Below, one piece after another: positions 7,468 through 13,896 of a DNA stretch of 17,700 nt. Under the pieces are notes generated by a model that saw only the letters and a list, made by a program, of their open reading frames with translations, ran no database searches and had not been told where the DNA came from. Within the stretch, counting starts at the first letter, position 1, and each line of letters begins with the position of its first letter. The translations under genes and the position numbers were made by a program. Source of the DNA: Christensenella sp. UBA6345 (GTDB lineage Bacteria > Bacillota > Clostridia > Christensenellales > UBA1242); the NCBI GenBank assembly GCA_002437945.1, contig DJSB01000029.1, positions 1-17,700 of the forward strand, in the 5' to 3' direction.

Positions 7468-8481
7468 ATGGCTTTATTTAATTTAGGTATTGAATTAGGT
7501 ACATCTAACACAGTTATTTATATGGCAGGCTTGGGAGTAGTTTTAAAAGAGCCTTCTTGTATTGCTGTAGAAACTGTTAACAACAAACGTGTTGTTAAAT
7601 GTGTAGGCAATGAAGCGAAGAAATTAATAGGGAAGACTAACAATAGTGTCGAAGTTATTTTCCCTATAAGTGAAGGCGTTGTACACAATTTTCAACTTGC
7701 AAGACTTATGTTAAAGGAATTTTTAAAGAAAGTAGCACCTACTGGATTATTTAGACGCAAAAATAAAATTGTATTTATACATTCTTGTGGTTTAACATAT
7801 GAAGAAAAGTCATTATTAAGAGACTTGGCATATTCACTTAATATAGTGACTATAGCATTTATACCTGCAGGGGTATGTGCATTAATAGGTATGGAAGTCG
7901 AAGAAAATGACCCTAATTCGCATATGATAGTTAATATAGGCGGTGGTGTAACTGATATATGTATCATTAATAATAATCATATTATTAGGGGTGCTACGAT
8001 TAATGTGGGCGGCAACCAGATTGATGCACATATATACGATTATGTTAAATCCCAATATCAATTAGAATTGGGGCAAAATACAATAGAAACTATCAAAAAT
8101 AGTATAGGCTCTTTACTAATCAATGATATTAGTTCGATTAATGTAGTTGGTATGGAAATAGATACAAAAAGACGTAGAGAAATTCAACTATTCTCACAAG
8201 ATATTTTACCTATATTAGAAGGTGCATTTGGTAAAATCGGCGAAGCATGTGAATCTATTATTAGTATGTGTAGTAGTGAAGTGCTAAAAGATATTAATCA
8301 ATATGGTATATATGTTTGCGGTGGTGTAAGTAATATAACAGGAGTGGACAAATATATGTCAAAAATGCTTAATCTTCCTGTTTATGTAGATACTGATCCT
8401 GATAGTTCGGTAATAATGGGTATGGGTAATTTATTAAATAACCAGAATTTATTGATGGAACTATGCAAGACATATAGATAA
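7468..8481 (+). CDS. mreB: MreB/Mbl-like bacterial actin, divergent
   Basis: This 337-residue protein has the normal length of MreB-family cell-shape actins. MreB polymerises under the cytoplasmic membrane and positions peptidoglycan synthesis. Visible motifs are phosphate-1 GIELGTSNT (7-15), the following VVLKEPS, NIGGGVTD as phosphate-2 (156-163), INVGGNQID (178-186), and the adenosine-site region CGGVSN (284-289). Departures from typical MreB are Glu instead of Asp in the first phosphate loop, and PAGVCALIG where the family has EEPMAAAIG, so the usual glutamates near the gamma-phosphate are missing. FPISEGVV replaces the usual region ahead of IADF. It has a good SD (AGGAG, 7456-7460) and lies between two terminators, so it is probably transcribed alone. 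No mreC or mreD follows. It could be a paralogue rather than the main MreB of the cell. Confidence 0.85.
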   Translation: MALFNLGIELGTSNTVIYMAGLGVVLKEPSCIAVETVNNKRVVKCVGNEAKKLIGKTNNSVEVIFPISEGVVHNFQLARLMLKEFLKKVAPTGLFRRKNKIVFIHSCGLTYEEKSLLRDLAYSLNIVTIAFIPAGVCALIGMEVEENDPNSHMIVNIGGGVTDICIINNNHIIRGATINVGGNQIDAHIYDYVKSQYQLELGQNTIETIKNSIGSLLINDISSINVVGMEIDTKRRREIQLFSQDILPILEGAFGKIGEACESIISMCSSEVLKDINQYGIYVCGGVSNITGVDKYMSKMLNLPVYVDTDPDSSVIMGMGNLLNNQNLLMELCKTYR

Positions 8482-8505
8482 AGTCGAAATATAATTAAAA
8501 TGTAG

Positions 8506-8543
8506 AATAATTTGGTTTTATGTAAACCAAATTATTTTTTTTC
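8506..8543 (+). terminator. Rho-independent terminator after the MreB-like gene
   Basis: AATAATTTGGTTT (8506-8518) pairs perfectly with AAACCAAATTATT (8524-8536) around a 5-base loop. An uninterrupted T-run continues to 8542. Confidence 0.9.
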
Positions 8544-8584
8544 TTTTCTAAAAGCCTTTTGTATTTACTTATATTTTTAATGTT

Positions 8585-8608
8585 ATTAAACTTAAACTAA
8601 AGTTTAAT
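8585..8608. other. Inverted repeat in the minD leader
   Basis: ATTAAACTT (8585-8593) and AAGTTTAAT (8600-8608) form a perfect 9-bp inverted repeat with a 6-base loop, 15 bases before the minD ATG. There is no T-run, so it is not a terminator. It could be an operator or an mRNA leader hairpin for the min-spoIVF operon. I could not settle on a promoter near it. Confidence 0.45.
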
Positions 8609-8623
8609 TTAAGTAGGTATGAT

Positions 8624-9418
8624 ATGGCTAGAAAAATTGTAATTACTTCTGGTAAAGGTGGGGTAGGCAAAACTACAATCACTACCAATATAGGTATTGC
8701 ACTCAGTAATTTGGATTTAAAAGTACTTATTATGGACGTAGATTTTGGACTTAATAATCTTGATGTTGTGATGGGCGTAGAGAATAGAGTTGTTTATGAT
8801 ATAATAGATGTTCTTAACGGAAAATGTCGTACAAAACAAGCATTAATACAAGATTTTTTTAATCCTAATTTATATATTTTACCTAGCGTGCATTCACTTA
8901 ATAATATTAATATAACTAGCGAACAGATTAAATTTATTATTTCTCAAGTGGAAAGTATGTTTGATTATATATTGATTGATTGCCCAGCAGGGATAGAAAT
9001 AGGTTTTCATCGAGCAGTAAAATGTTCGGACGAAGCCATAGTGGTTACAACACCACATATATCTGCTATACGTGATGCTGATAAAGTAATATCACTATTA
9101 CATAGTTACCAATTAACTGATACTAAATTAGTGGTTAATAGGGTGCGTGGGGACTTGGTGGCAAGTAAAGAAATGTACAGTGCAGATACAATAAAAGATT
9201 TTTTAAATATAGACTTACTAGGAGTTATACCTGATGATGACGGAGTTAATTTATCATTAAATACAGGTACTCAAATTAATAAATCAAGTATGGCATATCA
9301 ATCATTTATGATGGTGGCACGCAATATACATTTAGGCGAAAGAAATATATTCGATTATACAAAAAAGTATAGGGGAATTATAGGGAATATTAGAAAGAAA
9401 ATAAGGAAGTACGTATAA
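8624..9418 (+). CDS. minD: Septum-site determining ATPase MinD
   Basis: This 264-residue ParA/MinD-superfamily ATPase binds the membrane in its ATP form and helps place the division septum. Visible are the deviant Walker A KGGVGKTT (11-18, signature lysines 11 and 16), the switch-I/Walker A' region DVDFGLNNLD (38-47), LIDCPAG (117-123), and TTPHISAIRDADK (142-154). A basic amphipathic C-terminal segment (about 246-264) fits the MinD membrane-targeting helix and is somewhat longer than usual. The SD is modest (TAGGT, ending 6 bases before ATG). The stop overlaps the minE start (TAATG), and the gene heads a four-gene operon ending at 11122. minC, normally next to minD, is not in the window. Confidence 0.95.
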   Translation: MARKIVITSGKGGVGKTTITTNIGIALSNLDLKVLIMDVDFGLNNLDVVMGVENRVVYDIIDVLNGKCRTKQALIQDFFNPNLYILPSVHSLNNINITSEQIKFIISQVESMFDYILIDCPAGIEIGFHRAVKCSDEAIVVTTPHISAIRDADKVISLLHSYQLTDTKLVVNRVRGDLVASKEMYSADTIKDFLNIDLLGVIPDDDGVNLSLNTGTQINKSSMAYQSFMMVARNIHLGERNIFDYTKKYRGIIGNIRKKIRKYV

Positions 9419-9657
9419 TGAAAGAATTAGAATATGAGAATAGATTGAAGAATATATTGGTTATAGATAAACAAGACAATCCATTAAAAATAGTGAAAGT
9501 ACTTAAGTCTGATATACTCAATGTATTAAGTAATTATATGGACATAACCAATGATGATCTAGATCTAACAATAACTGTAGATGAATATGGTAACTTTATT
9601 TTTAATGCGTATTCTAAAGTAAGAAGATTGAAAAATTTAAGCGCAATACTTAACTAA
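9418..9657 (+). CDS. minE: MinE topological specificity factor
   Basis: This 79-residue protein follows the MinE pattern. An N-terminal helical segment, RLKNILVIDKQ, corresponds to the MinD-contacting, ATPase-stimulating region. Next comes the dimerisation domain, with ILNVLSNYMDITNDDLDLTI matching the family's 'EILAVISKYV.ID.EDV.V' region, and then the beta strand EYGNFIFNA. Length is close to the usual 80-90 residues. Its ATG shares an A with the minD stop codon (TAATG), so translation is probably coupled. With MinD it would form a membrane oscillator or gradient, on established knowledge of the pair. The order minD-minE before a SpoIVF-type pair is common in Clostridia. Confidence 0.9.
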   Translation: MKELEYENRLKNILVIDKQDNPLKIVKVLKSDILNVLSNYMDITNDDLDLTITVDEYGNFIFNAYSKVRRLKNLSAILN

Positions 9658-9716
9658 ATTGTAATAATAATAGTTTTATAGTCATATTATTTTTAGTAAA
9701 TAGGGAGTGTAGTATT

Positions 9717-10328
9717 ATGAAAATTAAACTAAATTCACTAACTAAAAAAGAAATAAAACACCTGTATGTTAAAAAGATAACTAAAAATAATTTTATGACT
9801 TTTTCAGTAACAATTTTGCTAGTTGTTATGTTGGTTTTAGGATTAAAATTTAGTAATAATTTTTCGGGTTATGACCAATTATGTACTAAAGTTTATAATC
9901 CTATCAATCCACTTTTTAATGATAATGCGGGTATAATGTTTACTAGTAAAGTGCTTGATAAATTAAGTAAAAAGACATTAAAATTTATAACTCCTATTAA
10001 ATGTAGTAATATTGAATTTAGTGATGGAGATATTAATTATACGATAGATGCAAGTATTATGATTATCTCTCCAGAAGATGGAATTATTAATAGTATAGGA
10101 TATTTGCCCAATGGCGAAAAATATATAGAAATTGCTCATTCTAAAAATATAGTTTCTCGTATAGAAAACATATATATTACTGGTGTTGTTGCAGGGCAAG
10201 TTGTGGCTAAAGGAAAAGACATTGCTACTGCTAGTATTGGTAGTGTTGTTAAGTTTTCTGTGTATGAAGACGGGGCAAAAATCACTAATTTAAGACTAAA
10301 TAAAAATGTGATTTCATGGGAAAAATAA
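9717..10328 (+). CDS. SpoIVFA-like membrane protein with degenerate M23/LytM-type domain
   Basis: This 203-residue single-pass protein has a basic cytoplasmic N-terminus and a membrane helix (about 27-46). An external region follows and ends in an M23-peptidase-like fold (about 113-198): SPEDGIINSIG, GEKYIEIAHSK, GVVAGQVVAKGKDI and VVKFSVYEDG match the strand order of LytM domains. The zinc ligands of active M23 enzymes (HxxxD and HxH) are not all present, as in SpoIVFA, which is a non-enzymatic anchor and regulator of the SpoIVFB protease. The gene lies directly upstream of, and overlaps by 13 bases, the SpoIVFB-like gene, which strongly supports the assignment. The SD is AGGGAG (9702-9707). 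It could be any membrane-bound LytM protein if the pair has been reused outside sporulation. Confidence 0.75.
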   Translation: MKIKLNSLTKKEIKHLYVKKITKNNFMTFSVTILLVVMLVLGLKFSNNFSGYDQLCTKVYNPINPLFNDNAGIMFTSKVLDKLSKKTLKFITPIKCSNIEFSDGDINYTIDASIMIISPEDGIINSIGYLPNGEKYIEIAHSKNIVSRIENIYITGVVAGQVVAKGKDIATASIGSVVKFSVYEDGAKITNLRLNKNVISWEK

Positions 10329-11122
10329 AGTTTGAATTTCACCCGTTATTTATAATCATTGCATTTTTTATTGTTTATTTTGGTTGGGCTTATCAATTTT
10401 TAATATATTTTATTGTTTTATGTTTGCATGAGTTTGCACATTATTTTGTGGCAAAAAGACTGGGTTATGTGCTAAATAAAATGGTGTTTATGCCATATGG
10501 TGTAGGTTTAGGTGGTAAAAATCAAATTATAAATTCTCATCACGAAATTATGATTGCTATGGCTGGACCTGTGTTTAATATTATTTTGGTATTATTAACA
10601 ATAGTGATTTGGTGGCTTTTTCCAGTCAGTTACGTATATACAGATATTTTTGTTTTTGCTAATTTAACTTTAGGTATTTTTAATCTTTTACCATTGTTTC
10701 CGCTAGATGGTGGTAGAGTATTGGTATGTCTGCTTAACAAAAAAATTAACATTAATAAAGTGTATTTAATTATGAAAATTATGGGTATTATAGGTAGTGC
10801 TATTTTTGCCTTACTATTTATTTTATCAGTATTTTCAAAAGTTAATTTAACATTCTTTTTTATCTCTTTATTTTTATTTTCATCTTGTTTTGGTAATGAT
10901 GCTAATGTGTATTTTGAACGCACCCATGTTGTTAATTTAAGCAAAAATGTATCTAATCCTGTGCCAGTTAAACATTACATAATTAATAAAAACACACCAC
11001 TATATAAATTGGTTAAATATATAAAATCGGGTGATTATACTATCTTTTATTTAATGGATAATAACAAAATTGTTAAGGTAATTACCGAACAAGAATTAAT
11101 CAAGATTTTAGAAAAAAAATAA
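10316..11122 (+). CDS. SpoIVFB-like site-2 intramembrane metalloprotease (M50) with C-terminal half-CBS segment
   Basis: This 268-residue M50 protease has its catalytic residues intact: HEFAH (His38, Glu39, His42) in a membrane helix, and LFPLDGGRV with Asp131 as third zinc ligand. About six hydrophobic segments fill residues 11-192. The C-terminal region (about 215-265) resembles one CBS repeat, as in SpoIVFB, where it senses ATP. In Bacillus SpoIVFB cleaves pro-sigma-K during sporulation and is held inactive by SpoIVFA. The likely partner here is the overlapping upstream gene. The ATG at 10316 lies inside the end of that gene without a clear SD, suggesting coupled translation. No spore gene or sigma factor is present to confirm the substrate, so a general site-2 protease role remains possible. 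Confidence 0.88.
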   Translation: MGKIKFEFHPLFIIIAFFIVYFGWAYQFLIYFIVLCLHEFAHYFVAKRLGYVLNKMVFMPYGVGLGGKNQIINSHHEIMIAMAGPVFNIILVLLTIVIWWLFPVSYVYTDIFVFANLTLGIFNLLPLFPLDGGRVLVCLLNKKININKVYLIMKIMGIIGSAIFALLFILSVFSKVNLTFFFISLFLFSSCFGNDANVYFERTHVVNLSKNVSNPVPVKHYIINKNTPLYKLVKYIKSGDYTIFYLMDNNKIVKVITEQELIKILEKK

Positions 11123-11149
11123 GACATAGATATTTTAGTTCTATGTCTT
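11121..11149 (+). terminator. Terminator-like hairpin ending the min-spoIVF operon
   Basis: AAGACATAGA (11121-11130) pairs perfectly with TCTATGTCTT (11140-11149) around a 9-base loop. The stem begins inside the stop codon of the protease gene. The plus-strand T-run is short, whereas on the minus strand the hairpin would be followed by eight Ts. Confidence 0.6.
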
Positions 11150-11210
11150 TCATTGTACTAATAATTTATTGCTTATAATTGGTACTTATATATATTTTGT
11201 TTATAATCAA

Positions 11211-11239
11211 ATGACAAAATTTCTAAAATTAAGTAGAAT
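11211..11239 (+). promoter_or_regulatory. Predicted promoter of the DUF4132-like gene
   Basis: ATGACA (11211-11216, five of six consensus bases) and TAGAAT (11234-11239, five of six) are spaced by exactly 17 bases. The start of transcription would fall near 11246, giving a leader of about 35 bases with an AAAGGTGG SD. Confidence 0.65.
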
Positions 11240-11280
11240 AATTATATAATAATTATTTTTAACTATAAAAGGTGGGTTAT

Positions 11281-13551
11281 ATGCCATACTACATTACAAA
11301 AGATATTATTAATAAGTCAATCATTAATATTTTTAGTGATTCAAAAATTGACAATCAAACTAGAGAATTGATAAGTAATGACCTTGAAAATCTCGAATTA
11401 AATGTGCCTAATAGCAATCAATATTGCGAGATAATTAAGAAGGCAAATTTAGACAATGCAAGTTTATTTAATGTATCCGATATGCTATTTCAATTGAAAG
11501 ATTTTAAGTTTTATTTAGGATATGTAGTTAATATATTGATTGAAAGTTGTCACTATAATGATTTGGTAAGATTTTTTTCACATATGTTTGTTAATCATAT
11601 TGGCGATGTCAATTATGTAAGTAAAGACTTTAACTATGAATACAATGAAAGATATTTTGATAGATTTATTGAATCGGTTAAATATTGTGGCATCGACAAT
11701 TTTAGAATAATACCATTTTTATTTTATGTATATAACAGTGATATTAATGAAGAATGTCATAAATTCTATCGTCCTAGTCTTGAATTTTTAAAAGGTATTA
11801 TTGCTAATAATGAAGCAAGTTATCTTAACTATATTAATAATCCAGATAATTATTTAACTGGTTATAAGATTTATCTTGATATTTTTGATAAAAAAGGTGC
11901 AGATAGATTGATTGATAACTTAATTAATCATAATTATCCATCACTTGATTTATTAATCGAATTATTCTTATACAAAAAAGATGTATGTTTAAATCAACTT
12001 AAACAATTCATTATTTGTCAGACAGGGGAAAAACAAATTGATGCACTTAAGTTCTATTTAACTTTTGCACAAGACGTTAAACCTACTTTGCCAGAGTTGT
12101 ATGAAAAGATAAAAGAAGAAGATGTTAAATCTTTACTTAAAGACGAAATCGAATTAAGCAAGAATGCCAAGTTTAATACTGTAAAAGATTTTGTTGATTA
12201 TGTTCAACTTGATGATAATACTAATGTAGAAGAAGGTATAAGTACTAAATATTTAGTTTACTTAAAAAATAATCAAAAGGCTGATGACAAAATTTTATCA
12301 TATATTTTTAATATTTTTAAAAACATATCTTCTCCAATAGTAATATCAAAATATAAATATTTAAAAGAATTCTTCACTGAAGCCGAATTAGATAATTTAG
12401 GCAATAGACTTTTATTTTCCATGAATAATAGAATCGATAATGATGATAAATGGGTTGTTACACTTATATGTACTTTATGTTCGCAAGATATTGTATCTAA
12501 ACTTGTAGATATTGTTCCTACTTGTCTAGGCAATGTAGAATTAAGTAACTTTGTTTTAGGGTGCTTGGTAGAAACCAATAATTCTAATGTTATAGGACTT
12601 ATAAAACAATTGTATATGGAAAGCAACAATAAGCAAGTGTACTATAACTATCTAGAGATTCTAGCAAAGAATAATGGCATAACAGCATTAGACTATCTAG
12701 ACGAAATGGTAAGTAATTATGGACTTAATGATGATTGTGAAAGAAAAATTGTTTGCAACGGAGATACGTTGGAATTTAAAATTTCTGATAATTTATCTAT
12801 AAAAGTTTACAATTTAACTCGTGGACAATATATCAATCTTAACAACCCGCAGTTTGTTGATACTGCTGATGCTATAGAATACTTTAATCAGTTAACACAT
12901 GAAGTCAGAACACAGATAGATAAATTCTATAATGCATATGTTAATAGAAGAACATGGACAATTGCAACATTTATAGCCAATATATTGTCTAATCCAATTT
13001 TGAAAAAGATTAGTTCAACTTTAACTTGGGGAGCATATATAAAAGATACATTAGTTAAAGTTTACGAAACATCGGAAGATGTTATGCAAGAACCCAATCA
13101 AGAAGTAAGGATAGGACTTGTGCATCCAGTAGAAATGAATAATAAAATGCATAAAGAGTTCGAACCATTTAAACAGATTAATAAACAAGTTTTTGTTGCT
13201 AACAATGCTAATTACTCTAATTCGTACTCTAACGAATTTAATGGTGTTCTGGTTAATGATATTTCTTTTAGTACACATATGCGTGCTTTAGGATATAAAT
13301 TAAGCGCCACTGATGGCTCGTATTATTACAAAACACTTAAGCATGATAACTTATTTATAAAAGTAGAATTAATTAAATCTAGTATACGTAGTTCAAGTAT
13401 AGTAGGTAATATTAAATTCTATAATCTTAATCTGGTTCAAACCACTAATTTAAAATATAATTTTAAAGATGTTAAACCTGAAGATGTAGGTAGTATCAAT
13501 CGTAGAGTGTATAGTGATATTCTTAACGATGTCTATGATGCTTGCTATTAA
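11281..13551 (+). CDS. DUF4132 (MolR/YehI-type) domain protein
   Basis: This 756-residue soluble protein has no signal peptide or membrane span. Residues 1 to about 500 appear all-helical and repetitive in character (HEAT-like by eye, not proven). The C-terminal part (about 505-720) resembles the DUF4132 domain of MolR/YehI-type proteins: LTRGQYINL, the W-T-I-A-T-F-I segment, NPILKKI, LTWGAY (near 583), GLVHPVEM, and the EFEPFKQINKQVF stretch. The biochemical role of this family is not established, and I do not assign one. The start is ATG 11281 because AAAGGTGG (11268-11275) lies at the right distance; the GTG at 11272 is within the SD itself. It is transcribed alone, with a good promoter and a strong bidirectional terminator, and stands unrelated between the spoIVF operon and a convergent zinc-ribbon gene. 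Confidence 0.75.
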   Translation: MPYYITKDIINKSIINIFSDSKIDNQTRELISNDLENLELNVPNSNQYCEIIKKANLDNASLFNVSDMLFQLKDFKFYLGYVVNILIESCHYNDLVRFFSHMFVNHIGDVNYVSKDFNYEYNERYFDRFIESVKYCGIDNFRIIPFLFYVYNSDINEECHKFYRPSLEFLKGIIANNEASYLNYINNPDNYLTGYKIYLDIFDKKGADRLIDNLINHNYPSLDLLIELFLYKKDVCLNQLKQFIICQTGEKQIDALKFYLTFAQDVKPTLPELYEKIKEEDVKSLLKDEIELSKNAKFNTVKDFVDYVQLDDNTNVEEGISTKYLVYLKNNQKADDKILSYIFNIFKNISSPIVISKYKYLKEFFTEAELDNLGNRLLFSMNNRIDNDDKWVVTLICTLCSQDIVSKLVDIVPTCLGNVELSNFVLGCLVETNNSNVIGLIKQLYMESNNKQVYYNYLEILAKNNGITALDYLDEMVSNYGLNDDCERKIVCNGDTLEFKISDNLSIKVYNLTRGQYINLNNPQFVDTADAIEYFNQLTHEVRTQIDKFYNAYVNRRTWTIATFIANILSNPILKKISSTLTWGAYIKDTLVKVYETSEDVMQEPNQEVRIGLVHPVEMNNKMHKEFEPFKQINKQVFVANNANYSNSYSNEFNGVLVNDISFSTHMRALGYKLSATDGSYYYKTLKHDNLFIKVELIKSSIRSSSIVGNIKFYNLNLVQTTNLKYNFKDVKPEDVGSINRRVYSDILNDVYDACY

Positions 13552-13560
13552 TAAAAAAAC

Positions 13561-13616
13561 AACTATGCTATGTAATTGAATTTTGATAATTCTTTTACAA
13601 TAGCATAGTTTTTTTG
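13561..13616. terminator. Bidirectional terminator between convergent genes
   Basis: AACTATGCTA (13561-13570) pairs with TAGCATAGTT (13601-13610). A further TGTAA/TTACA segment extends the stem with one bulge. A T-run follows on the plus strand (13609-13615), and the A-run at 13553-13559 gives a T-run for the minus-strand gene. One structure can serve both genes. Confidence 0.85.
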
Positions 13617-13618
13617 TT

Positions 13619-13795
13619 TTATTCTTTTTCTACATAATTGTCAGAATTGTTAGCCACAAAAGTATCGTTACCACAATTAGGGCAGGCTGGTAGCATACAT
13701 GTGCAATCTAGTTCAACATGAGTACCGCAATTGCAACATATATATTCTCCTTTGGATTGTTTTGTGTTACAATGACATACGCAATTACAAGCCAT
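13619..13795 (-). CDS. Small cysteine-rich zinc-ribbon protein
   Basis: This 58-residue protein carries eleven cysteines. A CNCVCHC cluster lies at the N-terminus, and a ribbon with CCNCG and CPNCG knuckles around a CTC motif suggests one or two zinc (or iron) sites. The tail is acidic. The CPNCG-x-TF end is like small clostridial zinc ribbons and rubredoxin-type knuckles, but I cannot name a family. The start at 13795 is fixed by AAAGGAG about 8 bases upstream on the minus strand; the longer reading from 13834 would have no SD. It converges on the DUF4132-like gene through a shared terminator and is divergent from comEC, with about 100 bases between the two starts. Function is unknown. Confidence 0.8.
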   Translation of the reverse strand: MACNCVCHCNTKQSKGEYICCNCGTHVELDCTCMLPACPNCGNDTFVANNSDNYVEKE

Positions 13796-13859
13796 AATAA
13801 TTTCTCCTTTATATTTTTTTAGTAGAATCTGCAAATTTTGTAAAAATATACTTTTTATA

Positions 13860-13888
13860 TTGTTTTTATTACAATATTTTTATATACT
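13860..13888 (+). promoter_or_regulatory. Predicted promoter of comEC, giving a leaderless or near-leaderless mRNA
   Basis: TTGTTT (13860-13865) and TATACT (13883-13888) are spaced by 17 bases. Only 8 bases separate the -10 from the comEC ATG, so transcription would start at or within a base or two of the start codon. Confidence 0.55.
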
Positions 13889-13896
13889 TTGATTGT

